NCBI RefSeq assembly: GCF_900091495.1
Contig: NZ_LT607413.1
Span: 3,859,001 to 3,923,000 of the forward strand
Reading direction: 5' to 3'
DNA length: 64,000 nt
Source: Micromonospora echinospora
Lineage (GTDB): Bacteria; Actinomycetota; Actinomycetes; Mycobacteriales; Micromonosporaceae
The stretch's first letter is position 1, and each line of letters begins with the position of its first letter. Position numbers and translations under genes: made by a program. The notes below the pieces were generated by a model, which worked only from the letters and a program-made list of their open reading frames with translations, did not search any database and was not told where the DNA came from. Shown piece after piece: positions 1 to 8,160 of the stretch.

Positions 1-1
1 G

Positions 2-670
2 GTGCTCACCGTGCTCGGCTTCGGCGTGGGCGTCGGCGCGTACGTCGACCAGGGCGTCGGCGGGGTGCCCTACCTCGAATGGATCCTGCCCGGGCTGGTC
101 GCCTCCACCGCCTTCCAGGTCGCGGTCAGCGAGTCGACTTGGCCGGTCTACGGCAACTTCCAGTGGACCAAGCTCTACTACGCGCAGAGCGCAGCCCCGC
201 TGCGGGCCGGCGACATCCTCGGCGGGCACCTGGTCTTCGTCCTGCTCCGGGTGCTCACCTCCGCCGCCGCGTTCCTGCTGGTCGCGGCGGCGTTCGGGGC
301 GGTGCGTTCCGGGTGGGCGCTGCTCGCCCTGCCGGTGGTGGTGCTGCTCGGCCTGGCGGTGGCCGCGCCGGTCTTCGCGTTCGCCGGCAGCGTGCCCGGC
401 GACAGCTACCTGGCGCTGCTGTTCCGGTTCGCGGTGATCCCGGCGACCCTCTTCGCCGGGGTGTTCTTCCCGGTCGAGTCGCTGCCGGTGGGGCTGCGCT
501 GGGTGGCGTACGTGACCCCGCTCTGGCACGGCGTCGACCTGTGCCGGGCCGCCGCGCTCGGGGTGGCCCCGCAGTGGTCCGCCACCGGACACCTGCTCTA
601 CCTCGCGGCCTGGGCCCTGACCGGCTGGGCGCTGGCCCGGCGCGTGTTCCACCGCACCCTCGTCGTCTAG
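2..670 (+). CDS. ABC-2 type transporter permease (5' end outside window)
   Basis: C-terminal 222 residues of an integral membrane permease of the ABC-2 (NodJ/DrrB-like) type. Several hydrophobic helices are visible, with the typical late motif FAGVFFPVESLP followed by a Trp-His-Gly-Val-Asp-Leu segment found near the end of these permeases. The reading frame is open to the first base of the window and the visible sequence starts inside the conserved first third, so the true start and probably an ATPase gene lie upstream. It is followed after 9 bp by a second permease of the same class, so the two probably form a heterodimeric exporter of a lipid, drug or polysaccharide. The substrate cannot be told from sequence. 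Confidence 0.85.
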   Translation: MLTVLGFGVGVGAYVDQGVGGVPYLEWILPGLVASTAFQVAVSESTWPVYGNFQWTKLYYAQSAAPLRAGDILGGHLVFVLLRVLTSAAAFLLVAAAFGAVRSGWALLALPVVVLLGLAVAAPVFAFAGSVPGDSYLALLFRFAVIPATLFAGVFFPVESLPVGLRWVAYVTPLWHGVDLCRAAALGVAPQWSATGHLLYLAAWALTGWALARRVFHRTLVV

Positions 671-679
671 GGAGGACCC

Positions 680-1489
680 GTGGTCGCTCTGGTGCTGCCC
701 CGGCTGCTCGACGCCCGTGCCGCCGCCCGCCGGTCCTCCGCGGTCGCCTGGCGGAACATCGACACCCTCGGTACGGCGTACTGGCTGGTGCTCGTCTCCG
801 GCTTCCTGGAGCCGGTGTTCTACCTCTTCTCCATCGGCGTCGGGGTGGGGGCGCTGGTCGGCGACTTCACGCTCCCCGACGGCCGGGTGGTGTCCTACGC
901 GACGTTCGTCGCCCCGGCGCTGCTCGCCTCGTCGGCGATGACCGGCGCGCTGGCCGAGACCACCTTCAACTTCTTCGGCAAGATGAAGTACCAGAAGCTG
1001 TACGACGGGGTGATCGCCACTCCGGTGCAGCCGTTCGAGATCGCCCTCGGCGAGCTGGCCTGGGCGATGCTGCGCGGCTCGCTCTACTCGGCGGCGTTCC
1101 TCGTGGTGATGGTGGCGATGGACCTGACCACCGTGCCCCGGGCGGCGACGGCGCTGCCGGCGGCCCTGCTGGTCGGCTTCGCGTTCGGTGCGCTGGGCAT
1201 GACCATCGCCACCTTCATGCGGAGCTGGCAGGACTTCGACCTGCTCGGGTCGGCGCAGTTCACCCTCTTCCTCTTCTCCGGCACCTTCGTCCCGGCGCAG
1301 GCCTACCCGGACCTGCTGCGCTGGGTGGTGGAGGTGACCCCGCTCTACCGCTCGGTGCACCTGCTCCGGGACGTCGCGCTCGGCGCCGGGGGCGGGGGAT
1401 GGCTGGTCGACGTGCTCTACCTGGTCGGGTTGACGGCGCTGTGCCTGGTGGTGGCGTCCCGCCGGACGTCCCGGCTGCTCTACCGGTAG
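680..1489 (+). CDS. ABC-2 type transporter permease
   Basis: A 269-residue integral membrane protein with about six hydrophobic segments. It resembles NodJ-type ABC-2 permeases: a KMKYQKLYDGVIATP segment after the second helix and a late FLFSGTFVPAQAYP motif. The GTG start at 680 follows an AGGGAGGA ribosome site and lies 9 bp after the previous permease gene, so the two are co-transcribed. The pair would form the membrane channel of one exporter whose ATPase is probably encoded before the window. The exported compound is unknown. Confidence 0.88.
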   Translation: MVALVLPRLLDARAAARRSSAVAWRNIDTLGTAYWLVLVSGFLEPVFYLFSIGVGVGALVGDFTLPDGRVVSYATFVAPALLASSAMTGALAETTFNFFGKMKYQKLYDGVIATPVQPFEIALGELAWAMLRGSLYSAAFLVVMVAMDLTTVPRAATALPAALLVGFAFGALGMTIATFMRSWQDFDLLGSAQFTLFLFSGTFVPAQAYPDLLRWVVEVTPLYRSVHLLRDVALGAGGGGWLVDVLYLVGLTALCLVVASRRTSRLLYR

Positions 1490-1567
1490 GGCCCCGGACA
1501 GCCGGTGGTTACCCGGGGCCGGGTCGGGGCATGAGCAGGGGGAGACAGCCGACCTGAGGGAGGGGCG

Positions 1568-2725
1568 ATGGCCTCCGACGAGTCCCCCGGCCGGGGCGGG
1601 CACCGCGACCGTTCCACCACCACCGCTCGGCGCGGGCCGGACGATCCGGGCGAGGCCCGCGCGGACGTGGCACCGACGAGGGGCGAGCCCCGCGCGGACG
1701 CGGAGCCGACGGCGCGGGACGCGTCGACCCGGAACCGCCCGGTCGGGCCGGACGACGGACCGGACAGCCCCACCGAGCTCTCCGGTACGGGGTGGCTGGC
1801 GACGCTGCGCCGTACGGGTCGGGAGTTCTCCGAGGACGGCCTGACCGACTGGGCGGCGGCGCTTACCTACTACGGCGTGCTCTCGATCTTCCCCGGCCTG
1901 CTGGTGCTGGTCTCGCTGCTCGGTCTGCTCGGGGAGAGCGCCACGAACGAGGTCCGGGACACGGTCACCGAGGCGGTGCCGGAGGAGAACATCCGCCGGA
2001 TCATCGAGGGGGCCATCGACCAGGCCAACGCCTCCGGTGGCCTGGCCAGCGTGGCGGCGGTGATCGGTCTGCTCGCCGCCTTCTGGTCGGCCTCCGGGTA
2101 CGTCGCGGCGTTCATGCGCGCCTCCAACTCGATCTACGACGTGCCGGAGGGGCGGCCGATCTGGAAGACTCTGCCGATCCGGGTCGGGGTGACCGCCGTG
2201 ATCGGGGTGATGCTGCTGGCCTGCGCGGTGATCGTGGTCTTCACCGGACGGCTGGCCGAGGCGGCGGGGGACGCGATCGGGCTCGGCTCGACGGCGGTCA
2301 CGGTGTGGAACATCGCCAAGTGGCCGGTCCTGTTGGTGCTGGTCAGCCTGATGTTCGCGATCCTCTACTGGGCCTCGCCGAACGCCCGGCACGGCGGGTT
2401 CCGCTGGGTCAGCCCGGGCGGTGTGCTGGCGGTGCTGATCTGGCTGGCCGTCTCGGGCCTCTTCGCGCTCTACGTGAGCAACTTCGGCTCGTACAACAAG
2501 ACGTACGGGGCGCTGGCCGGCGTGATCATCTTCCTGGTCTGGCTCTGGCTGAGCAACATCGCCATCCTGCTCGGGGCCGAGTTCGACGCCGAGCTCGAAC
2601 GCAGCCGGGCGATCGCGGCCGGGCACTCCCCGGAGAAGGAGCCGTACGTCGAGCTGCGCGACGACCGGAAGCTCCGCAAGAACGCCCGCAAGCGGGAACG
2701 GGAGCGCCACCCGGAGACCCACTGA
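1568..2725 (+). CDS. YihY/virulence factor BrkB family membrane protein
   Basis: A 385-residue protein with a polar, disordered N-terminus (about residues 1-75, rich in Arg, Asp and Pro) followed by the YihY/UPF0761 membrane domain. The family hallmark of a Trp-Ala-Ala-Ala-Leu-Thr-Tyr-Tyr segment leading into helix 1 is present, as is the later GSYNKTYGALAGVI segment before the last helices. About six membrane helices are visible and the tail is basic. The family was once called ribonuclease BN, but that activity belongs to another protein; its real role (perhaps lipid transport or envelope function) is uncertain. The ATG follows a GAGGGAGGGG ribosome site, and a terminator-like hairpin follows the stop. 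Confidence 0.9.
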   Translation: MASDESPGRGGHRDRSTTTARRGPDDPGEARADVAPTRGEPRADAEPTARDASTRNRPVGPDDGPDSPTELSGTGWLATLRRTGREFSEDGLTDWAAALTYYGVLSIFPGLLVLVSLLGLLGESATNEVRDTVTEAVPEENIRRIIEGAIDQANASGGLASVAAVIGLLAAFWSASGYVAAFMRASNSIYDVPEGRPIWKTLPIRVGVTAVIGVMLLACAVIVVFTGRLAEAAGDAIGLGSTAVTVWNIAKWPVLLVLVSLMFAILYWASPNARHGGFRWVSPGGVLAVLIWLAVSGLFALYVSNFGSYNKTYGALAGVIIFLVWLWLSNIAILLGAEFDAELERSRAIAAGHSPEKEPYVELRDDRKLRKNARKRERERHPETH

Positions 2726-2741
2726 CACCCCGTACCGCCGC

Positions 2742-2772
2742 ACCGCCCCCGCCACGCCATGGCGGGGGCGGT
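2742..2772 (+). terminator. Hairpin terminator after the BrkB-family gene
   Basis: A perfect 13-bp inverted repeat (ACCGCCCCCGCCA / TGGCGGGGGCGGT) around a 5-nt loop, starting 17 bp after the stop codon. There is no T-tract, which is usual for actinobacterial terminators. Confidence 0.7.
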
Positions 2773-2859
2773 GTCGTGTCGGCCCCCGGAACAAGGCACC
2801 GGCGGGACAGGTCGGGACGGGTCGCACGTTACCGACAAGTTTCGACGAGTCGACCAAAT

Positions 2860-2935
2860 CTTTTGCTGCGAAAAACAAAAGTTGAATCCAGATCGTCTGA
2901 AGCTATGGACAGGCTCGGCGGAAGCCTCCTACTGT
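2860..2935 (+). promoter_or_regulatory. Candidate promoter and ROK operator upstream of the sugar operon
   Basis: The A/T-rich inverted repeat CTTTTG-N10-CAAAAG (2860-2881) stands out in GC-rich DNA and resembles operators bound by NagC/Xyl-type ROK repressors. Just after it, TGGACA (2906-2911) and TACTGT (2930-2935), 18 bp apart, fit -35 and -10 boxes. The ROK gene starts at 2986. Autoregulation by the ROK protein, with the whole sugar operon under this promoter, is an inference from position. Confidence 0.5.
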
Positions 2936-2985
2936 GACGGGCACGACACGACGACGTCACGTCGACGTGAACGGCTTGAAGCGAG

Positions 2986-4173
2986 GTGAGTCCGGTGCGG
3001 AAGGCCCATCCCCTGCACCTGCGACTGCTCTGGTTGCTCCGCGACGAGGGCGCGCTCTCCCGGGCGGAGCTCGCCGACCGCCTCCAGATCCCCCGCCCGC
3101 GTCTGATCGCCGAGCTGGAGCGGCTGGTCGCCCTCGGTTACGTCGCCGAGGCCGGTCTGGCCAAGTCCCGGGGCGGTCGCCGGTCCACCCTGGTCGAGCT
3201 GGACCCCCGCCTGCGGTTCGCCGCGGTGGACATGGGTGCCAGCTCGATCGACGTCGAGGTGGTCAACGGCCGGCTCGAAACGGTCGCCGCCTACGCCGAA
3301 CAGGCCGACATCCGCTCCGGGCCGAAGGCGACCCTGCACCGGGTCAACGAGCTGCTGCACAAGGCGAAGGCCGACGGGGCGTACGAGCGGCTCGACGCGA
3401 TCGGCGTCGGGTTGCCCGGCCCGGTGAGCTTCCGGGACGGGGTGCCGGTCTCCCCACCGATCATGCCGGGCTGGGACCGGTTCCCGGTCCGGGAACTGCT
3501 CACCCGCGAGCACGGCTGCCCGGCGGTGGTCGACAACGACGTCAACATCATGGCGATCGGCGAGCGGCACGGCGGGGTGGCCCACTCGGTGGACGACTTC
3601 CTCTTCGTCAAGATCGGCACGGGAATAGGGTGCGGGATCTTCCTCGGCGGCGAGGTCTACCGGGGCAGCGACGGCTGTGCCGGCGACATCGGCCACATCC
3701 AGGTCGAGTCGCACGGTCCGGTGTGCTCCTGCGGCAACGCCGGCTGCCTGGAGGCCCTGTTCAGCGGCGCGGCACTGGCCAAGGACGCCACCGCCGCCGC
3801 GCGCAGCGGCGCCTCCCCGGCGCTGGCGGAGCGGCTCGCCACCCGGGGCCGGGTCACCGCGCTCGACGTCGCCGCCGGTGCCGTCGAGGGCGACGTCACC
3901 TGCATCCAGCTCATCCGCGAGGGCGGACGGCGGGTCGGCGGCGTGCTGGCCGGGCTGGTCAGCTTCGCCAACCCGTCGATGATCGTCATCGGTGGGGGAC
4001 TGGCGCAGCTCGGCCACGTCCTGCTCGCCGAGATCCGCAGCGTCGTCTACCGCCGGTCGCTGCCGCTGGCCACCGGCAACCTGCCGGTGGTCCTCTCCGA
4101 ACTGGGCCCCCGCGCCGGGGTCGCCGGCGCGGCGGTGCTCGCCAGCGACGTGGCCTTCCTGGAGGCGTCGTGA
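2986..4173 (+). CDS. ROK family transcriptional regulator
   Basis: A 395-residue sugar-responsive regulator. Residues about 1-75 form a winged helix-turn-helix (LLRDEGALSRAELADRLQIP then a recognition region rich in Arg and Pro). The rest is the actin-like ROK domain: the GVGLPGPV phosphate-loop region, the VDNDVN motif and the zinc-binding cysteine cluster CSCGNAGCLE. ROK regulators normally repress sugar uptake genes until a sugar or sugar phosphate binds. It is the first gene of the ABC importer operon: its stop codon overlaps the GTG start of the ATPase gene. GTG at 2986 follows a GAAGCGAG site; GTG at 2995 is an alternative start. Confidence 0.9.
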   Translation: MSPVRKAHPLHLRLLWLLRDEGALSRAELADRLQIPRPRLIAELERLVALGYVAEAGLAKSRGGRRSTLVELDPRLRFAAVDMGASSIDVEVVNGRLETVAAYAEQADIRSGPKATLHRVNELLHKAKADGAYERLDAIGVGLPGPVSFRDGVPVSPPIMPGWDRFPVRELLTREHGCPAVVDNDVNIMAIGERHGGVAHSVDDFLFVKIGTGIGCGIFLGGEVYRGSDGCAGDIGHIQVESHGPVCSCGNAGCLEALFSGAALAKDATAAARSGASPALAERLATRGRVTALDVAAGAVEGDVTCIQLIREGGRRVGGVLAGLVSFANPSMIVIGGGLAQLGHVLLAEIRSVVYRRSLPLATGNLPVVLSELGPRAGVAGAAVLASDVAFLEAS

Positions 4174-4266
4174 GCACCGGTGCCGGGTCGGAATCCCGGC
4201 GTGTGAGCAGCGGGTCCGGATCGCAACCCCGGCGTGTGAGCACCGGGTCCGGGTCGGAACCCCGGC
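4168..4266 (+). repeat. Three tandem 33-bp repeats at the start of the ABC ATPase gene
   Basis: Units at 4168-4200, 4201-4233 and 4234-4266 are close copies with a core GTGAGCACCGGGTCCGG. Each adds 11 residues of the pattern RRVS(S/T)GSGS(E/Q)P, and each carries an in-frame GTG-AGC that could serve as a start codon. The repeat is out of keeping with a conserved ATPase and precedes the first recognisable domain. Confidence 0.85.
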
Positions 4267-5813
4267 CGCTGGTCGACGCGCCCGCCGACACCGTTCCCGG
4301 TGACGTGGTGCTGCGGCTGACCGACGTGGTCAAGACCTTCCCCGGTGTCCGCGCCCTGGACGGGGTGCAGCTGGAGGTCCGGGCGGGCGAGGTGCACTGT
4401 CTGCTCGGGCAGAACGGCGCCGGCAAGTCCACCCTGATCAAGGTGCTCGCCGGGGTGCACCGGCCGGACTCGGGGCAGGTGTGGTGGCGCGGCGAGCCGA
4501 CCACCTTCGCCAACCCGCAGGCCGCCATGCGCGCCGGCATCGCCACCATCTACCAGGAACTCGACCTGGTCGAGGACCTCTCCGTCGCGGAGAACGCGTT
4601 CCTGGGCCACGAGCCGCGCCGGCTCGGCTTCGTCCGTCGTGGCCTGACGGCCCGGCGTACCCGGGAGATCCTGGGCCGGCTCGGCCACCCGGAGATCCCG
4701 CCGGGCCGGATGGTCCGCGCGCTGCCGGCGGCGGGCAAGCAGATCGTCAGCATGGCGCGGGCCCTCTCCCACCAGGCCCGACTGATCGTCATGGACGAAC
4801 CGAGCGCGGTGCTCGCCCACGACGAGGTCGGCAACCTCTTCCGGATCATCCGGGAGCTGACCGCGCAGGGCATCGCGGTCATCTACATCTCCCACCGGAT
4901 GGAGGAGATCCGCGAGATCGGTGACCGGGTCACCGTCCTCAAGGACGGCCGGACGACCGCGGCCAACCTGCCCGCCCGGGAGACCCCCACCAGGGACCTG
5001 GTCAACCGGATGACCGGCCGGACCATCGAGTACGTCTTCCCCGAACGCCCGGACACCGCCCCCGGCGCGGAACTGCTCCGGGTGGACGGGCTGGCCCGCG
5101 CCGGCGAGTTCGCCGACGTCTCGCTGACCGTCCGGGCCGGAGAGATCGTCGGCATCGCCGGGCTGGTCGGCTCCGGCCGGTCGGAGCTGATGGAGACCAT
5201 CTTCGGCGCCCGCCGTCCGGACGCCGGCACGGTCCGGATGGCCGGCCGGCCGGTGCGACCGGGCAGCGTCGGCGCGGCGGTCCGCGCCGGGATGGGGATG
5301 GCCCCGGAGGAGCGCAAGAGCCAGGCACTCCTGCTCGGCGAACCGATCTTCCGGAACGTCACCCTGGCCACCTTCGGTCGGTACGCCCGGTTCGGCTTCA
5401 CCGACGCCGACCGGGAACGGGCCGAGGCGGACCGGATCGCCGACGTCCTCGACCTGCGGCCGAAGGACGTGCGCCGGCCGGTGCGCACCCTCTCCGGCGG
5501 CAACCAGCAGAAGGTGGTGGTCGGGCGCTGGCTGCTCGGCGACACCCGGCTGCTGCTGCTCGACGAGCCGACCCGGGGCGTGGACGTGGGCGCGCGGGCC
5601 GAGCTGTACCAGGTGATCCGGCAGTTGGCGGCCCGGGGCGTCGGGGTGCTGCTGGTCTCCAGCGAGGTCCCCGAGGTGCTCGGTCTGGCCGACCGGGTGC
5701 TGGTGATGCGGGAAGGGCGGGTCGTGCGCGAGGCGCCGGCCGGCGAACTTGACGAGAACACCGTGCTCGACCTCGTGATGGCGGGGTCTCTCCTGGAAGG
5801 CGCGCCGGCATGA
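4170..5813 (+). CDS. Sugar ABC transporter ATP-binding protein (RbsA/MglA type)
   Basis: A 547-residue protein with two nucleotide-binding domains in tandem, the layout of the carbohydrate-uptake-2 family. The first domain has Walker A GQNGAGKST near residue 80, Walker B LIVMDEPSAVL and a degenerate signature (ALPAAGKQ). The second has the usual weak P-loop GLVGSGRSE, the strong signature LSGGNQQKV and LLLLDEPTRGVDVG. It energises the permease and lipoprotein encoded downstream. The GTG start at 4170 overlaps the ROK stop codon, implying translational coupling; in-frame GTG codons at 4203 and 4236 in the repeats could also be used. The first about 40 residues are low-complexity and have no counterpart in the family. 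Confidence 0.92.
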   Translation: MSTGAGSESRRVSSGSGSQPRRVSTGSGSEPRPLVDAPADTVPGDVVLRLTDVVKTFPGVRALDGVQLEVRAGEVHCLLGQNGAGKSTLIKVLAGVHRPDSGQVWWRGEPTTFANPQAAMRAGIATIYQELDLVEDLSVAENAFLGHEPRRLGFVRRGLTARRTREILGRLGHPEIPPGRMVRALPAAGKQIVSMARALSHQARLIVMDEPSAVLAHDEVGNLFRIIRELTAQGIAVIYISHRMEEIREIGDRVTVLKDGRTTAANLPARETPTRDLVNRMTGRTIEYVFPERPDTAPGAELLRVDGLARAGEFADVSLTVRAGEIVGIAGLVGSGRSELMETIFGARRPDAGTVRMAGRPVRPGSVGAAVRAGMGMAPEERKSQALLLGEPIFRNVTLATFGRYARFGFTDADRERAEADRIADVLDLRPKDVRRPVRTLSGGNQQKVVVGRWLLGDTRLLLLDEPTRGVDVGARAELYQVIRQLAARGVGVLLVSSEVPEVLGLADRVLVMREGRVVREAPAGELDENTVLDLVMAGSLLEGAPA

Positions 5814-5853
5814 ACTCCGCGCGGCGGCCCACACGCACAAGCGAGGCGACGGC

Positions 5854-6963
5854 ATGAGCGACGCGACAGGCACGACCACCCCGGACCGTCCCACCGACCT
5901 GCCGGCACAGGCGCCCCCGGTGCACAAGGCGGGCACCGACGCCGCCGCCGGCCGGGGCGTCCTCTCCCTCTGGCGGGGCGAGGACGGCGAGGGCGCGCGG
6001 CGCAACCTGGGCCTGATCGCCGTGCTGGTGGTGCTGGTGGCCATCGGGATCGCCACCCGCCCCGACCTCTACGGCGACTCCTCCTGGGTCTGGAACAACA
6101 TCCTCATCATCCTCAAGCTGGCCTCGGTGGTCGGCGTGGTGACCGTGGGCATGACCTTCGTGATCATCGGAGGGGGCATCGACCTCTCGGTCGGGGCGAT
6201 CGTCGCGCTGGCCGGGGTCTGGTGCACCACCGTCGCCACCCAGAGCTTCGGCGCGGGCGGCATGATCTTCAGTGCGCTCACCGTCGGCCTGGCGGTCGGC
6301 CTGGTCAACGGCCTGCTCGTCGCGTACGGGAAGCTGGTGCCCTTCATCGCCACCCTGGCCATGATGGTCGCGGCCCGGGGCCTCGCGGCGGAGATCTCCG
6401 ACAAGCAGACCCAGGTCTCCGACAACGCCACCATCAACGGCATCGCCATCACCAACCTGCTCGGCATCCCGCTGCTGGTCTACATCCTCGCCGCGGTGGT
6501 GATCGCCGGGTGGGTGCTGCTCAACCGCACCACCTTCGGCCGGCGCACCGTCGCCGTCGGCGGCAACCCGGAGGCGGCCCGGCTGGCCGGCATCGACGTC
6601 CGGCGGCACACCCTGCTGCTCTACGGGCTCTCCGGGCTCTGCTGCGGCATCGCCGCCATCATGCTCACTTCCCAGGCAACGTCGGCCCAGGCGGCCATGG
6701 CCAACCTCTACGAACTCGACGCGATCGCCGCCGCGATCATCGGCGGGACGCTGCTCAGCGGCGGCCGGGGCACCATCGTCGGCTCCCTGCTTGGCGTGAT
6801 CATCTTCTCCACCATCACCAACCTGTTCGCCATCAACGGGCTCTCCACCGAGGCCCAGAACATGGTCAAGGGCGGCATCATCGTCGCCGCGGTCCTGGTC
6901 CAGCAGGTCCAGTTCCGCAGTCTCTCCCAGTTCCTCAAGCGCAACCGGATGACCACCGCCTGA
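5854..6963 (+). CDS. Sugar ABC transporter permease (RbsC type)
   Basis: A 369-residue integral membrane permease of the branched-chain/ribose type (BPD_transp_2). About ten hydrophobic segments follow a polar N-terminal stretch of about 45 residues. Family landmarks are visible: GGGIDLSVGAIVALAG in the first half, the coupling segment GGNPEAARLAGID that contacts the ATPase, and IIGGTLLSGGRGTIVGS near the end. It is the membrane partner of the preceding ATPase and the following lipoprotein. The exact sugar is not shown by the sequence. Only 40 bp separate it from the ATPase gene. Confidence 0.92.
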   Translation: MSDATGTTTPDRPTDLPAQAPPVHKAGTDAAAGRGVLSLWRGEDGEGARRNLGLIAVLVVLVAIGIATRPDLYGDSSWVWNNILIILKLASVVGVVTVGMTFVIIGGGIDLSVGAIVALAGVWCTTVATQSFGAGGMIFSALTVGLAVGLVNGLLVAYGKLVPFIATLAMMVAARGLAAEISDKQTQVSDNATINGIAITNLLGIPLLVYILAAVVIAGWVLLNRTTFGRRTVAVGGNPEAARLAGIDVRRHTLLLYGLSGLCCGIAAIMLTSQATSAQAAMANLYELDAIAAAIIGGTLLSGGRGTIVGSLLGVIIFSTITNLFAINGLSTEAQNMVKGGIIVAAVLVQQVQFRSLSQFLKRNRMTTA

Positions 6964-7087
6964 CCCGGCGGCGGCACCCGGACACCGCACCACGCCCGAC
7001 CGGCGGCCACCCCGTACCCGACGGTGGCCGGGACGAACGCACCCTTCCTCCGGACTCCTCCACCACCCCCGCACCCAGGAGGTCACG

Positions 7088-8140
7088 ATGACCCAGCACC
7101 GCCCCGAACTGCCGCGCCGCCGGCTGCTGTTCGGTACGGCCGCGCTCGGCGCCGGCGCGCTGCTCGCCGGCTGCACCAGCAACGAGACCGCACCGACCGC
7201 CGCGCAGACCAAGGCCGCCGAGACGGGCGGCAACGCCGAGCCCGGCAAGCGCGTCACCATCGGCTTCTCCGCCCCGGCCGCCGACCACGGCTGGATCGCC
7301 GCGATCACCAGCAACGCCAAGGCGCAGGCGGCGGCGTACTCCGACGTGGAGTTCAAGACGGTCGAGGCCGGCGCGGACGCGGCGGCCCAGCGGGCCGCGC
7401 TCTCCACCCTGCTGTCGCAGAAGCCCGACGTGATCGTGCTGCTGCCGCACGACGGCAAGGAACTCAACGCCTTCGGCCTGGAGGCGATGAAGGCCGGCAT
7501 CCCGGTGGTCAACCTGGACCGGGCCTTCCCGGACGCCCGGGCGTACCGGACCCAGATCAAGGGCGACAACTACGGCATGGGCGTGGCCGCCGCGACGTAC
7601 ATCGTGGAGCAGTTGCGGGCCAAGGGCGTCACCAACCCGATCATCGGGGAGATCCCCGGCATCGACTCGTTGGAGCTGACCCAGGAACGGTCGAAGGGGT
7701 TCGCCGACACCCTCGCCTCGTTCGGCTTCAAGGTGGCCAACCGGCGGCCGGCGGAGTTCACCGCCGACTCCGGCCAGCAGGCGGCCACCGGCCTGCTCCA
7801 GGCGCTGCCGAAGATGGACGCGCTCTGGAACCACGACGACGACCAGGGCATCGGGGTGCTCGCCGCGGTCAACCAGTCCGGCCGCAAGGAGTTCTTCATG
7901 GTCGGCGGCGCGGGTTCCAAGAAGGCCATGGAGGACATCCAGGCCGACAACACCGTGCTGAAGGCGACCGTCACCTACAGCCCGTCGATGGCCTCCTCGG
8001 CCATCTCCCTGGCCCGGCTGATCGGTCAGGGCAAGGGCATGTCCGACCTGGTGGAGCTCCAGGTACCGAAGGAGATCGTGCTCGCCTCGGAGACGATCAC
8101 CAAGGAGAACGCGGGCAGCTACCTCAAGCTCGGGTTCTGA
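7088..8140 (+). CDS. Sugar ABC transporter substrate-binding lipoprotein
   Basis: A 350-residue periplasmic-binding-protein-1-like (RbsB type) protein. The N-terminus has a twin-arginine signal (PRRRLLFGTAALGAG) ending in the lipobox LAGC, so the mature protein should be a Tat-exported lipoprotein tethered on the outer face of the membrane. The core begins with VTIGFSAPAADHGWIAAI, typical of ribose and pentose binders. It supplies ligand to the permease and ATPase encoded just upstream. The ATG follows AGGAGG directly. The ligand is unknown; the neighbouring oxidoreductase and secreted keto-sugar enzymes suggest an oxidised sugar or glycoside breakdown product. Confidence 0.92.
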   Translation: MTQHRPELPRRRLLFGTAALGAGALLAGCTSNETAPTAAQTKAAETGGNAEPGKRVTIGFSAPAADHGWIAAITSNAKAQAAAYSDVEFKTVEAGADAAAQRAALSTLLSQKPDVIVLLPHDGKELNAFGLEAMKAGIPVVNLDRAFPDARAYRTQIKGDNYGMGVAAATYIVEQLRAKGVTNPIIGEIPGIDSLELTQERSKGFADTLASFGFKVANRRPAEFTADSGQQAATGLLQALPKMDALWNHDDDQGIGVLAAVNQSGRKEFFMVGGAGSKKAMEDIQADNTVLKATVTYSPSMASSAISLARLIGQGKGMSDLVELQVPKEIVLASETITKENAGSYLKLGF

Positions 8141-8160
8141 CACACGGGGGGAGACCCACC

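Noticed and set aside
1084..1284. Numerous antisense open frames opposite well-supported genes, for example within the permease and RHS genes
   Set aside because: They mirror codon bias of the sense gene, lack ribosome sites and show no domain similarity.
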